64,000 nt of DNA from Pseudomonadota bacterium (GCA_021808195.1 JAKBCE010000005.1:62001-126000), one strand, 5' to 3'. Shown: positions 1-8,857, numbered from the stretch's first letter. Translations and numbers: made by a program. Notes: generated by a model from the sequence alone, not told the origin.

Positions 1-2521
1 CGAGCGCGACCTGTTCGTGCGTAACGTGAGCGGATCGCACCTGCTCATTCAGTCGCTCGATGAGCAGAGTGCGATTGGCGAGGCCAGTGAGTGGGTCGTA
101 GTAGGCTAGATAGTCAACACGGTTAGCCTTCTCGATGTGATCGAGCGCGAACGCGATGTCGCCGGCGAGTTCCTCGAGCAGCCGCATCTCGGCTTCATCA
201 AAGAAGCCGATCTCGTGTGAATACAGTGCAAGTACGCCGACAACCGCGCCGCCGATCAACAGTGGTATATAGACGGTAGAGCGGATGCCCCGCTGTGCCG
301 ACTCGTCCTTGAGCAGGACCCGTTCGTCCCGCTCCATGTCATTGCAGATCACCGCCTTGCCCGCGGCGACCGCAGCCCCTGCCAGTCCGCGCCCGGCTGA
401 ACCTGAGTTGACGAGCTCAAGCGGGATTTGACTGATGTACTCCTGATCAGCTCCGTGCCAGGCGAGAATGCGTACTCGCATGGCAGTGTGATCGACGAGG
501 CCAAGCCACGCGAGTGTGAAATTTCCTGCCTCCACTGCGATGTGGCACGCTTCCCGGAAGAGTTCCTCGCGGTCTTGCACGCGCACGATCAACGCGTTGA
601 TGCCGCTCAGCACCGCGTATACGCGGTTCAGATGACGGATTTTCAGCTCCGCGCGTTTGCGCTCGGTAATGTCTCGGGCAATCTTCGAGGCCCCGACGAT
701 TTGTCCCCGTGCATCGAGAATTGGCGAAATCGACAGCGATACATCCACCAGACTGCCGTCCTTGCGGAGGCGAACCGTTTCGAAGTGGTGAATTCGCTCG
801 CCGCGCCGAAGCCGCGCCAGGATTTCGACCTCCTCAGCCAGCCGATCCGGCGGTATGAGCATCACGATCGGGCGGCCGAGCGTCTCCTCGGATGCATAGC
901 CGAACAGTTTCTCGGCGGCAGCATTCCAGCTCGTGATGGTGCCGTCGAGTGTCTTGCCGACGATCGCGTCGTCGCTTGATTCAACGATGGCGGCTAGGCG
1001 AGCGCGCATTTCCTCGGTCTGCCGTCGCTCAGTGATGTCCTCACCAATGCTCGCCAGTCCGGCAACGTTGCCGGTTGGCGATCGCAGCACGATGTTGTTC
1101 CAATGGATTAGGCGCAGTTCGCCGTTGCGCGTGACAATCTCATTCTCGTAGTGCCATGTGCTCGGTGATTCAGCGAGCGTAGCGCTGAACACGCCGGAGA
1201 TCTGATCGGTCTGCTCGGGTGGAATGAACACCTCGAACCAGTTCTTCCCGAGCACTTCTTCGCGACTCCATCCGCTCAGCTGCAGCATGAATTCATTGCA
1301 GTAAGTGATCCGCGCATTTTGGTCCAGCATCACGGAGGCAAGATGGACGTTGCCGAGGATTTCCTGGAAGCGACGCTCGCTTTCCCGCAGGCTATCGATG
1401 GCTTGCTTGCGCTCGGTGATGTCCTCTGCGACGCCGGCGATTCGAGAGATCTCGTCGCTATTGCTGCGTACTGGGAAGGCCCGATCTCTGATCCAGCGGA
1501 TCTCCCCGCTCGGACGTGCGATGCGGTATTCCTCGTCATAAGCGCCTGCGACCTGCTTGGTCTGCGCCGCCTCGGCGACACGCCGCCTGTCCTCCGGATG
1601 CACAGTGTCGAGCCACAATTGCGGTGTCTGATACAGTTGCTCAGGTTCGCGACCCCAGATCTCCCGGAATCCCGGACTCACATAGAGTATTTCGCGCTTG
1701 TTGCGGTCGCTGAGCCAAAACACTTCGCGGATGTTCTCGGTCACTTCGCGGAAGCGGCGCTCAGTTTCGTGCGAACGTTCTTCTATCTGCTTTTGTGCGG
1801 AAATGTCCTGAATCAGCGATATGAAATGAGGTGTTCCACCGTCAATATGCTGCACAATTGAGGTGATGATGTGAGTCCAGATCGGTGCCCCGCCTTTTGC
1901 AATCAGGCGCACGTCCAATCGATATTCAACCTGCATGCCCTCGAGCGCACGGGCTCTTGCGTCAACTGTGCGTGCAAGATCTATCGGGTGCGTCAGACTT
2001 CGGATATCAAGCGCCAATGCCTCAGTGCGCGTGTAGCCGATGAGTCTGCAGAATCTGTCGTTGACGCTGAGGAACCGCCCGGTGGAATCGCTGTGCACCA
2101 CTCCGACTGCAAGGCGCTCAAACATCGAGCGGTACCATTCCTCGCGCTGTCCGATGGTGCGCAACGAGGCGATCACTACCGAAAGAGAACCGAGGGTCAC
2201 CGGTGTGAGACTGATCTCGACGGGGAGCTCCGTGCCGTCCTTGTGGACGGCGCTGAGACTGATCCCTACTCCCATCGGGCGGGCTTTGGGGTGTCGGAAG
2301 TACTCCGCACGCTGCGCGGCGTGGCTGTGTCGCAGGCCGCTGGGAAGGAGCGTTTCGAGGGCCAGTCCGTGCAGTTCGACTGGCGTGTAACCGAGCAAGT
2401 GCGCGGCGCGGGCATTGGCAAGTACAATGGTTCCCGCGGCGTCAACCACCAAGCCGGCATCCGCCATGGATTCCAGCGTCTCGTGGACGTCAGCCTGCGG
2501 CCCTTGAACCGTGTCACTCAC
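1..2521 (-). CDS. Multi-PAS/GAF/GGDEF sensor protein (3' end outside window)
   Basis: This is the N-terminal part, about 840 residues, of a large cytoplasmic sensor. The reading frame stays open to the left edge, so the C-terminus is missing here. Five PAS domains are visible, at about residues 9-120, 131-248, 254-361, 388-494 and 508-614. Several are followed by the DITERK-type PAC ending. A GAF domain follows at about 624-790, and then the start of a GGDEF domain (YYDPLTGLANR at about 806-816). The GG(D/E)EF signature itself, and any EAL domain, would lie off the window. It probably makes or senses c-di-GMP in response to ligands or redox bound by the PAS and GAF domains. No membrane segment is seen. 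The start is GTG with GGAG about 12 bases upstream; no ATG lies in this frame between it and the upstream stop. Confidence 0.85.
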   Translation of the reverse strand, partial: MSDTVQGPQADVHETLESMADAGLVVDAAGTIVLANARAAHLLGYTPVELHGLALETLLPSGLRHSHAAQRAEYFRHPKARPMGVGISLSAVHKDGTELPVEISLTPVTLGSLSVVIASLRTIGQREEWYRSMFERLAVGVVHSDSTGRFLSVNDRFCRLIGYTRTEALALDIRSLTHPIDLARTVDARARALEGMQVEYRLDVRLIAKGGAPIWTHIITSIVQHIDGGTPHFISLIQDISAQKQIEERSHETERRFREVTENIREVFWLSDRNKREILYVSPGFREIWGREPEQLYQTPQLWLDTVHPEDRRRVAEAAQTKQVAGAYDEEYRIARPSGEIRWIRDRAFPVRSNSDEISRIAGVAEDITERKQAIDSLRESERRFQEILGNVHLASVMLDQNARITYCNEFMLQLSGWSREEVLGKNWFEVFIPPEQTDQISGVFSATLAESPSTWHYENEIVTRNGELRLIHWNNIVLRSPTGNVAGLASIGEDITERRQTEEMRARLAAIVESSDDAIVGKTLDGTITSWNAAAEKLFGYASEETLGRPIVMLIPPDRLAEEVEILARLRRGERIHHFETVRLRKDGSLVDVSLSISPILDARGQIVGASKIARDITERKRAELKIRHLNRVYAVLSGINALIVRVQDREELFREACHIAVEAGNFTLAWLGLVDHTAMRVRILAWHGADQEYISQIPLELVNSGSAGRGLAGAAVAAGKAVICNDMERDERVLLKDESAQRGIRSTVYIPLLIGGAVVGVLALYSHEIGFFDEAEMRLLEELAGDIAFALDHIEKANRVDYLAYYDPLTGLANRTLLIERLNEQVRSAHVTHEQVAL

Positions 2522-2983
2522 GCATGCGCACCTGCTCCGCGCAATGCCGTTCGCCTCCGTGCCCTGAGTCCCGCGATCAGGGCCCGAGTGAGAGCGCTCG
2601 GCAACCTCCCGAAATCAATAATAGACCTCCGTCGGTTTTTTTACCTGAACGGTGGCGCGGATCGTGAGGTTGCGTCCCGATTGGTTGTGCGGGCCGGGCA
2701 GAGAGGCGAGTGGAGACCGTGTGCCTAAAGCTGTAGCGGAAGCGTATCAATTGGGCATCGGTGTGCCCGACTGAACCAAGTGTCGCGCACGTTTGGACGG
2801 TGACGGACCGCAGCTGCAGTGATCTCCTGGACTAGCTATCGAACCGGGGCTCATCGGTCCAGGGGGCATGGGCCATTCTGAGTGCATGTACGCACGTGTC
2901 GGCGACTCTCGGCGGCAGCATAGGAACGGCGCGGATGTGCCGCTCGCAAGGAGGACTGATACGGGCTGACACGAGTGGTGCTT
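2522..2983. other. Intergenic region, 462 bp, no gene recognised
   Basis: This separates the lone PAS gene from the multi-PAS sensor; both are on the minus strand. No reading frame here resembles a protein. One weak inverted repeat (GGGCA/TGCCC, six-base spacer, 2753-2768) lacks a T tract and is not called a terminator. Confidence 0.4.
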
Positions 2984-3373
2984 TCAGGAGGTGATGAAAG
3001 GCGGTGGATCTGGCATCGCCGGCCGGATTTCCACCAATGTCAGCACCTGCAGGCCCCGTTGAATCGGCGTGAGCCGAATATCGACTGGAAGCTCTGAGCC
3101 GTCCTGACAGAGTGCCAGCAATTTCAATCCCGTACCCATTGGACGGCTGGCGCGGTGATCCGTGAAGCGCAGGCGCTGGCCGATATGGGCCATGCGGAAG
3201 CGCTCGGGTATCAGCATCTCGACACTCTGCCCATCGAGGTCGCCGCAGTGGTACTGGAGCAGCTGGCACGCCCGGTCTGCCGCGAGCAGGACGGTTCCTG
3301 ACTCATCGACGATCAAGGCGGCCTCGGCCGCTTCTGCAAGGACACTCTTGAGGTTCTCGAGGAAATGCATCAA
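2984..3373 (-). CDS. Single PAS-domain protein
   Basis: A 129-residue soluble protein that is almost entirely one PAS domain: an alanine-rich N-terminal helix, then ALIVDESGTVLLAADRA, the IPERFRMAHIGQR segment and the ELPVDIRLTPI strand. There is no kinase, GGDEF or DNA-binding domain. It closely resembles the first PAS domain of the large sensor just downstream: both carry an RP-M-G-G stretch, a KDG/QDGxELPV strand and an LTP strand. It may therefore be a detached or duplicated sensory module that dimerises with, or competes with, that sensor. It has a double methionine start, and either Met is possible. The function is inferred from the domain only. Confidence 0.7.
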   Translation of the reverse strand: MMHFLENLKSVLAEAAEAALIVDESGTVLLAADRACQLLQYHCGDLDGQSVEMLIPERFRMAHIGQRLRFTDHRASRPMGTGLKLLALCQDGSELPVDIRLTPIQRGLQVLTLVEIRPAMPDPPPFITS

Positions 3374-3647
3374 CAGAGTGCCGGCGGATCCGCTCTTGGT
3401 AGCGACTGTTGTCCGCGACGGGTGAGGAAGGAAATATGTAGTTGTGCGTATTGCGCCATTGCCCTGGCGGTGCCGGGCGCGTGACGAGTGGGCGGCGATG
3501 GATCGGGCCGACTACGTTCCTGCAATCGGTTGCGATCTTCGCGGACTCGTGGCACGCTAAGTTAAAATGCCGTGCGGATCGTGCCGTGCCCACTCCCCGA
3601 AGACATTCCAGAGGAGAGCATGGTCATTTTGCCAAGAAGAACATCTC

Positions 3648-4712
3648 ATGCGATATACCGAGAGCCAGCAACAGAGCGGGGAATACCTGCGGCTCGCCCT
3701 GCCGCTCATGGTCCGCCAGGGTGCAGCCTACCATCCGGTGAGCTACGCGCTGTGGTACGAGCACGTAGGGGGATTGAATCCCGCGCTGAGCTCCGTGCTG
3801 CAGGCCCGGCTCGAAGCGAATGAGCCGCTGACGGAACAGGATGCCTACCAGCTCTACAACGAGCACATTGCGCAACGAGAGGCCGCGGTGTTCGAGAGTA
3901 TGCGACAGTGCCTGCAGGTGCTGCTCACGCATACCGCAGACGACGTTGATTCGATTCGTGGTGACACCACTCGCTTCACACGGACACTGCGCGACGGCAG
4001 CGCCGAGCTGACGCACGAAGTTCCGCTGGCGGTGGCGCAGCAGGTCATCAGTCGGCTGCTGCACGAGGCTCTGTCTCTGGAGGCGACCACGCGCACGCTG
4101 TCGGAAAAGCTCGAGGCGCGCACCCGTGAAGTGAGCCTGCTGACCGAGCAACTCAACCAGGCGCACAGCGAATCACTGACCGATCCACTCTGCGGCATCG
4201 ACAACCGTCGCGGCTTCATGCGCGCCGCGCAGGCGGTGTGCGATGCTTCGCACGGACTTTGCGGTACGGCCCTCATCATCCTCGACGTTGATCATTTCAA
4301 GCGGCTCAATGATGCCTTTGGACACCTGCTCGGTGATCGGGTGCTGCGCAGCATCGCCGAGGTGCTGCGTGCCAACGTCAAGGGCGGCGATACCGCGGCG
4401 CGGATTGGGGGTGAGGAATTCGCGCTGCTGCTGCCGCAGACACCTATCGATGGGGCGCGGATTCTCGCTGAGCGGATCCGGCTCGCTATTGAGCGTGGAC
4501 GCATCCGCCGGGATCGCGCCGCGGAAGCCATCGGGGCGGTGACGGTGTCACTCGGCCTCGCTCTCGGTGAGCCCGGCGAGTCGATCGATGGCCTGCTCGC
4601 GCGCGCCGATTCGGCGCTATATGCGGCCAAGCGCAATGGGCGCAATCGACTGTGTGTCTCGCCTGTGTCTGCGTCTGCGGCGCAGCCGTTCGTCGAGGCA
4701 AATTGCGGATAA
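3648..4712 (+). CDS. GGDEF diguanylate cyclase
   Basis: A 354-residue predicted diguanylate cyclase that would condense two GTP into c-di-GMP in the cytoplasm. The N-terminal 170 residues (RLALPLMVRQGAAYHPVSYALWYEHVGG) match the helical input region of a common proteobacterial DGC family. A GGDEF domain follows, with the GGEEF active site at 254-258. The inhibitory I-site is degenerate: KGGD instead of RxxD, five residues before GGEEF, so product inhibition may be weak. The start MRYTESQ is chosen by family resemblance. Its ribosome-binding site (AAGAAG) is modest, while a much better GAGGAG-ATG at 3620 opens a different frame (see findings). There is no transmembrane segment. Confidence 0.85.
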   Translation: MRYTESQQQSGEYLRLALPLMVRQGAAYHPVSYALWYEHVGGLNPALSSVLQARLEANEPLTEQDAYQLYNEHIAQREAAVFESMRQCLQVLLTHTADDVDSIRGDTTRFTRTLRDGSAELTHEVPLAVAQQVISRLLHEALSLEATTRTLSEKLEARTREVSLLTEQLNQAHSESLTDPLCGIDNRRGFMRAAQAVCDASHGLCGTALIILDVDHFKRLNDAFGHLLGDRVLRSIAEVLRANVKGGDTAARIGGEEFALLLPQTPIDGARILAERIRLAIERGRIRRDRAAEAIGAVTVSLGLALGEPGESIDGLLARADSALYAAKRNGRNRLCVSPVSASAAQPFVEANCG

Positions 4713-4719
4713 AGTGCCT

Positions 4720-5043
4720 CTAGCCGTGCGTCAGTCGCTCGAGCTGTTCGATCTGGCGCTGCAGTTCCCGTTGTCCTTCCAGTAGCTCCACCGCCAGTAC
4801 CGCGCCGCTGACGTTCACTCCGAGGTCGTGCATCAGCCGCGCCGCGGTAGCGAGGCGCGCCAATGCGGCAACCGGGAGCTGCCAGTCTTGCGGGGCGCTA
4901 CCGCGGGGCGAGACGAGCCCGAGATCGGCGAACTCGACGACCGCCCCCAGTTCCAGTCGGCACAGCCGGCAGATCTCGACGGCGGTGATCCACTGCGCCT
5001 CGCCGCCGAGCGGCATGTCATACACTTCAACGACATCGCTCAC
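4720..5043 (-). CDS. cbpM: Chaperone modulator CbpM
   Basis: A 107-residue MerR-like helix-turn-helix protein without the DNA-binding wing signature of a true regulator. In the CbpM family it binds the J-domain of CbpA and inhibits its co-chaperone and DNA-binding activity. Visible features are ITAVEICRLCRLELGAVVEFADLGLV at the N-terminus and a C-terminal coiled coil (LLEGQRELQRQIEQLERL). It starts 4 bases after the cbpA stop in the same direction, as in the classic cbpAM operon, which makes the assignment firm. Confidence 0.9.
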   Translation of the reverse strand: MSDVVEVYDMPLGGEAQWITAVEICRLCRLELGAVVEFADLGLVSPRGSAPQDWQLPVAALARLATAARLMHDLGVNVSGAVLAVELLEGQRELQRQIEQLERLTHG

Positions 5044-5047
5044 GGCG

Positions 5048-6028
5048 TTACCTCTGCAGATCGGCCCGCGGATCGAAGCCCGCCATCTTCTCGCGCATGC
5101 TTTCGTATACGGTGCGTGCCTCGCTGGAGTTGGCCGGCGGCAGCACCACCTTCAGCTGCACGTAGGCATCGCCGGGCGGCTGGCCCGGTAGCCCGCGACC
5201 GCGCAGCCGTAGTTTCTGCCCGGACTGCGCACCAGCCGGGATCTGCATCTCGACCGGCCCCCCGAGCGTCGGGACGGTAACGGTCGCGCCGAGTGCCGCT
5301 TCCCAGGGGGCGACCGGCAGAGTCAGGGTGACGTTGCGCCCGTCGAGCTGATAGAGCCGGTGTGGCCGGACGTGCACTTCCAGATACAGGTCCCCTGCGC
5401 GCGCACCGCCGGGGGCCGCCTCACCCTGGCCGGCAAGCCGGATGAGCTGCCCGTCGGTGACGCCCGCGGGGATCGTCACGCGCACGGTGTGCGAGCGCAG
5501 CTCGATCGTCCCATCAGCCTTCAGTTCCGGCCGCTTCAGCTCCAGAGTGCGGCTGCCGCCGCCAAACGCCTCCTCGAGCTCGATGTCGATGCGGGCATGA
5601 TGATCGCGGCCACCCGGTGGCGCGCGGCGTCCCCCTCCTCCGAACGGACTCCCACCGCCAAAGAGCGAGGAGAAAAAATCGCTGAATCCTTCCTCCTCGA
5701 AGGCGTGCGCGCCTCTGGAGCCGCCGCTGCCTCGGCCGCCAGGGCTGCCGCCACCGCTGAACTCGAACCCGCTGGCCCACTCCGGCGGCGGGCGAAACTG
5801 CTGGCCGGACTTCCATTCGCTGCCGAGCTGATCGTAAGCGGCGCGCTTCTCCGGGTCTTTCAGGACCTCGTAGGCCTCCTGGAGCTCCTTGAATTTCTGC
5901 TCGGCGTCCTTCTCTTTGCTGACGTCCGGGTGGTACTTGCGGGCGAGCCGCCGGTAGGATTTCTTGATTTCCTCGGCCGTGGCTGTCCGGGCCACACCCA
6001 GAACCTTGTAATAATCCCGGTATTCCAT
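5048..6028 (-). CDS. cbpA: Curved-DNA-binding DnaJ-class co-chaperone CbpA
   Basis: A 326-residue class B J-protein that stimulates DnaK ATPase and can bind curved DNA. The J-domain is at 1-70 ([27 protein letters not shown] at 33-35). A Gly/Phe-rich linker covers about 85-145, and two substrate-binding beta domains make up the rest. The DnaJ cysteine zinc finger is absent, as expected for CbpA. The start [11 protein letters not shown] is canonical; the frame is open further upstream, but that extension has no J-protein resemblance. It is followed by cbpM in the same operon and lies upstream of, and divergent from, trxC. A sigma-32-like promoter lies about 50 bases before the start. Confidence 0.93.
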   Translation of the reverse strand: MEYRDYYKVLGVARTATAEEIKKSYRRLARKYHPDVSKEKDAEQKFKELQEAYEVLKDPEKRAAYDQLGSEWKSGQQFRPPPEWASGFEFSGGGSPGGRGSGGSRGAHAFEEEGFSDFFSSLFGGGSPFGGGGRRAPPGGRDHHARIDIELEEAFGGGSRTLELKRPELKADGTIELRSHTVRVTIPAGVTDGQLIRLAGQGEAAPGGARAGDLYLEVHVRPHRLYQLDGRNVTLTLPVAPWEAALGATVTVPTLGGPVEMQIPAGAQSGQKLRLRGRGLPGQPPGDAYVQLKVVLPPANSSEARTVYESMREKMAGFDPRADLQR

Positions 6029-6075
6029 GAGCGACGCTGCCCTCGCGGCAAAGGATGAGGAAAGGCCGTTGCGAG

Positions 6076-6104
6076 AGATGGGGGCGCGCAGGGTCGAAGC
6101 CAAG
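6076..6104 (-). promoter_or_regulatory. Candidate sigma-32 promoter of cbpA
   Basis: On the minus strand, CTTGGCT (6104-6098), 14 bases, then CCCCATCT (6083-6076). The heat-shock consensus is CTTGAAA-N11-15-CCCCATNT, so the -10 element is perfect and the -35 has its CTTG core. Predicted transcription starts near 6069 and gives a leader of about 40 nt. Confidence 0.6.
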
Positions 6105-6105
6105 C

Positions 6106-6117
6106 CCCCCCGGGGGG
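6106..6117. repeat. C6G6 palindrome between divergent promoters
   Basis: A 12-bp perfect CCCCCCGGGGGG palindrome (with one further C at 6105) lies between the -35 elements of the cbpA and trxC promoters. Its role is unknown; it could affect local DNA melting or form a barrier. Confidence 0.5.
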
Positions 6118-6121
6118 CGCG

Positions 6122-6149
6122 CTTGAATCGCCCGCTCCCAGCCCCATAG
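6122..6149 (+). promoter_or_regulatory. Candidate sigma-32 promoter of trxC
   Basis: CTTGAAT (6122-6128), 13 bases, then CCCCATAG (6142-6149): 6 of 7 and 7 of 8 matches to the sigma-32 consensus. The expected transcription start falls at about 6155-6157, on or beside the trxC ATG, so the message may be leaderless. That fits the lack of a clear ribosome-binding site. Confidence 0.65.
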
Positions 6150-6156
6150 AGCCAGT

Positions 6157-6609
6157 ATGAACGCCGAATCTCCTGTTGCCGCCGTGCTGGTGGCATGCCC
6201 GAAGTGCCACTCCCTGGTACGTGTGCCCGAAGCGCGTGCGGCCGAGCATCCCAAATGTCCGCGCTGCAAGGCAGCGCTGCTTGCCGGGGAGCCGGTTGAC
6301 CTGGACGCGAACGGCTTCGTCGCGCACGTGGAGCGCGCCTCACTGCCGGTTCTGGTGGACTTCTGGGCGCCCTGGTGCGGGCCGTGCCGCATGATGGCCC
6401 CGGTGCTGGAGCGCACCGCAACGCAACGTGCCACGCAGCTTCGCATCGGCAAGGTCAATACCGATGAGCAGCAGCAGCTGGCCGGACGCTTCGGTATTCG
6501 CAGCATTCCGACTCTGATCCTGTTCCGCGACGGACAGGAGATTGCGCGCCAGTCCGGCGCGCTTGATGCGAGCACTCTGGGTCGCTGGCTCGACCGCGCG
6601 TTGGTCTGA
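6157..6609 (+). CDS. trxC: Thioredoxin 2 (zinc-ribbon thioredoxin)
   Basis: A 150-residue cytoplasmic disulfide reductase. The N-terminal zinc ribbon with CPKC (14-17) and CPRC (34-37) is the mark of TrxC as opposed to TrxA. The thioredoxin fold follows, with the active site WCGPC at 73-77 and the cis-proline loop SIPTLILF. It reduces protein disulfides and, in the family, is part of the oxidative-stress response; the zinc site can act as a redox switch. Here it lies divergently from cbpA-cbpM, and both sides have sigma-32-like promoters, suggesting joint induction by protein-damaging stress. Confidence 0.95.
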   Translation: MNAESPVAAVLVACPKCHSLVRVPEARAAEHPKCPRCKAALLAGEPVDLDANGFVAHVERASLPVLVDFWAPWCGPCRMMAPVLERTATQRATQLRIGKVNTDEQQQLAGRFGIRSIPTLILFRDGQEIARQSGALDASTLGRWLDRALV

Positions 6610-6702
6610 GTGCTCGCGGCGCAGCGACCCCGTTGTGGTGCATCGCGCCGAGTGCGGGGCACGCTGACTCGACTCAGTGCGGATCAACCAGGCGCAGCCG
6701 GA

Positions 6703-7506
6703 TCAGGACACGCTCTCCGCGCTATAGCGGGCAAGCAGTCCAGTGCGCAGCGCATAGCGGAACACGCGCGTGAAGAAATATCCGGCGAGAGCAACATACA
6801 GTACCGCGAGCACCGCGCCGCCCGCCAGGTGCGCGGTCGGCAGCGGGTGTCCCGCCAGTATCCCCCGCATGCCCTGGAAGACATACGCGGGCGGCAACAG
6901 ATGGCCGACCATCTGCATCCACTGCGGCAGCGTGGTCAAGGGATAGAACACCCCCACGAACGGGGAGAGCAGCGCCGGCATCGGCCAGACGAGCCACTCG
7001 GATGCCGGGCCGAGCCTAAGTACCAGGGCGCTGGCGAGGATTCCAAGCGCGATGCCGAAGCAAAACAGAACGAGCAGGAAGGGAATCAACATCAGTCCAA
7101 GCGAAAAGAACGATAGGCCGAACACCACACTCGCCAGCACCAGCATCACGAGGAGACCGACTGCGCTCGTCACGATGCTCGTGATCACCAGTCCGGTGAT
7201 GTACTCGTAGGTCGTGAGCGGCGTGGCGAACAAGTTGAGAAAGTTTCGCGACCAGACGTCCTCCAGAAAAGCGGTGCTCACGCCCTGCATGATTCGCGTG
7301 AAGAAATCCCACAACAGCACCGCTCCGAGCAGTGTCGGCACGTAATTGAACCGCCCCGCGCTCATAGAGTTCAGATAGCGCGTGATGAAGCCCCACATTA
7401 CGATGTCGATTGCCACCCAGGCAAACATCGGCAGCGTGCGCACCGGGCTGCTGCGGATCAGGTAGAACTGCCGCAGCAGGATGCCGGCGATGGGTCGGGC
7501 TTTCAA
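6703..7506 (-). CDS. ABC-2 type transporter permease
   Basis: A 267-residue integral membrane protein with about six hydrophobic segments, including LPMFAWVAIDIVMWGFITRYL, a long stretch around residues 100-175 and a final segment near 225-245. It is of the ABC-2 export type that pairs with the ATPase encoded just upstream. The start is TTG, overlapping the ATPase stop as TTGA, with GGAG seven bases before it; this overlap fixes the start and implies translational coupling. The substrate cannot be told from sequence; drugs, lipids or polysaccharides are typical for the family. Confidence 0.85.
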   Translation of the reverse strand: MKARPIAGILLRQFYLIRSSPVRTLPMFAWVAIDIVMWGFITRYLNSMSAGRFNYVPTLLGAVLLWDFFTRIMQGVSTAFLEDVWSRNFLNLFATPLTTYEYITGLVITSIVTSAVGLLVMLVLASVVFGLSFFSLGLMLIPFLLVLFCFGIALGILASALVLRLGPASEWLVWPMPALLSPFVGVFYPLTTLPQWMQMVGHLLPPAYVFQGMRGILAGHPLPTAHLAGGAVLAVLYVALAGYFFTRVFRYALRTGLLARYSAESVS

Positions 7507-8327
7507 TCCGCTTGCTCCGCAGGACCGGCGAGCGGCTCGCGCGCCAGCCGGATGAACAGCTCCTCGAGCGTGGCCGCACCGTGCTGCGCCGGCAGCTGCC
7601 GCGGATCCCCCTCCAGCAGAATCTTCCCTCGCGACAGGAACAGGACCCGATCGCAGACCGCTTCAACTTCGTACATATTGTGCGAGGTCCACAGAATGCC
7701 GCAGTTTCCCTCGTTTGCCAGCTGGCGGATCCGTGCGCGAATGGTCTGCGCCGCGGCGGGGTCGAGTGAGGCAGTCGGCTCATCGAGCAGCAGTAACTGA
7801 GGCTCATTGAGTACGGCCTTTGCGAGCGCCACCCGGGTTTGCTCTCCTGAGGACAGCACGCCGCATTTGGCGCCTCGCAGGCTCATGAGGTCGAATTGCT
7901 CGAGCAACGATCTCACCCGTTCGCCCAGCCGGGGGATGCTGTACACGAGCCCGAAAAATCGCAGGTTCTGCTCGACGGTGAGATTTCCAGGCAGGGTGGC
8001 ATAGACGGCTGAGAAGTTCGCGGCGGCCAGAGCTCGTGACCGCTCGCGCTGCAGATCGATGCCGGCGATGCGGATGCGGCCTGCGGTCGGACTGAGCACG
8101 CCGAGAACCATGTTGATCGTGGTCGTCTTGCCCGCGCCGTTCGGGCCAAGCAGGCCGACGACTTCACGCCGTCGGACGGCAAAGGATATGCGGTCGACGG
8201 CCACGAGTTCCGGATAGCGCTTGTAGAGCTCCGTGACGCTGAGCACGACGTCATGCTCCTGCGCGGCCGATGCTTGAGCGTCGGAGTCGCGGGAGAGTCG
8301 GGAATGACTGTCTCGTGGCGCGTGCAT
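7503..8327 (-). CDS. ABC transporter ATP-binding protein
   Basis: A 274-residue ATPase of the ABC-2 export class (DrrA/CcmA-like). It has Walker A GPNGAGKTT, a Q-loop region, the variant signature LSSGEQTR in place of LSGGQ, Walker B LLLLDEPTASLDP and a switch histidine in LWTSHN. The first about 30 residues are polar and not conserved, so a later start is possible. It overlaps the permease gene by 4 bases and would energise it as a dimer at the inner face of the membrane. Confidence 0.88.
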   Translation of the reverse strand: MHAPRDSHSRLSRDSDAQASAAQEHDVVLSVTELYKRYPELVAVDRISFAVRRREVVGLLGPNGAGKTTTINMVLGVLSPTAGRIRIAGIDLQRERSRALAAANFSAVYATLPGNLTVEQNLRFFGLVYSIPRLGERVRSLLEQFDLMSLRGAKCGVLSSGEQTRVALAKAVLNEPQLLLLDEPTASLDPAAAQTIRARIRQLANEGNCGILWTSHNMYEVEAVCDRVLFLSRGKILLEGDPRQLPAQHGAATLEELFIRLAREPLAGPAEQAD

Positions 8328-8520
8328 TGCTGGTCACGATAGTAGCATCCGGCGCACTTCGGGATGGCTCACCGATCCACCGGCATCTGTCCGGCAGGGA
8401 GCGGGCGGCCATCGGGTCGCACCCGTCTCAAGACTTCGAGCGGTGCTCTGTCATCTCGTCCCGGGCTGCAACTTCCTCGGCGTACGGGTGTTCTTGCGAC
8501 ACAACCGAGGAGACGCTCTC

Positions 8521-8757
8521 ATGCACGCTATCCGAAAGCTCATTGCTGCCACTCTTGCACTGCTCGTCACGCTGGCTGGAACGGCGCTGGTGTTCGCGCC
8601 AGCGACTTTGGCCGCAGCCCCACCCGCGCTCTCGAGCAGCGGAGCGTGGCATTCGCTTCGTCCAGCATTGGCAGTCCCCACGAGCGGCACGCTCGCCGGG
8701 GTGCGGCCGGCGGGGGCGCTCCTCGCTTGCGGGCAAGTGTCACGGCGACACGGCTGA
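8521..8757 (+). CDS. Possible small secreted protein
   Basis: A 78-residue frame with a good ribosome-binding site (GAGGAG, eight bases before ATG) and a convincing Sec signal peptide: MHAIRKL, a hydrophobic core of about 18 residues, and an APATLAAAP-type cleavage region near residue 33. The mature part is short, alanine- and serine-rich and has no recognised domain, and the tail turns basic (QVSRRHG). It may be a genuine small exported protein, or the 5' remnant of a longer secreted protein broken downstream. No homologue is recognised. Confidence 0.4.
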   Translation: MHAIRKLIAATLALLVTLAGTALVFAPATLAAAPPALSSSGAWHSLRPALAVPTSGTLAGVRPAGALLACGQVSRRHG

Positions 8758-8857
8758 TGTCGTCTGTGCCGTGGCGAGCAGCAGACACAGACCGCAGGCT
8801 TACGTGCCGCTGCCGCGGCGCGTAAGCGCACCGACAACGATCGGGGATCGCCGGGAC

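Noticed and set aside
428..2728. Several plus-strand open frames of 180-285 codons opposite the multi-PAS sensor
   Set aside because: Translation of the opposite strand gives a continuous, motif-rich PAS/GAF/GGDEF protein; the plus-strand frames are high-GC shadows.
2753..2768. Short inverted repeat as terminator of the lone PAS gene
   Set aside because: Only five base pairs and no T tract on the minus strand.
2836..2890. tRNA-like GGTTCGA on the minus strand
   Set aside because: The surrounding bases do not form acceptor, D and anticodon stems.
5514..6662. 382-codon minus-strand frame overlapping cbpA and trxC
   Set aside because: It has no protein family signature and runs out of frame through the J-domain and antisense to trxC.
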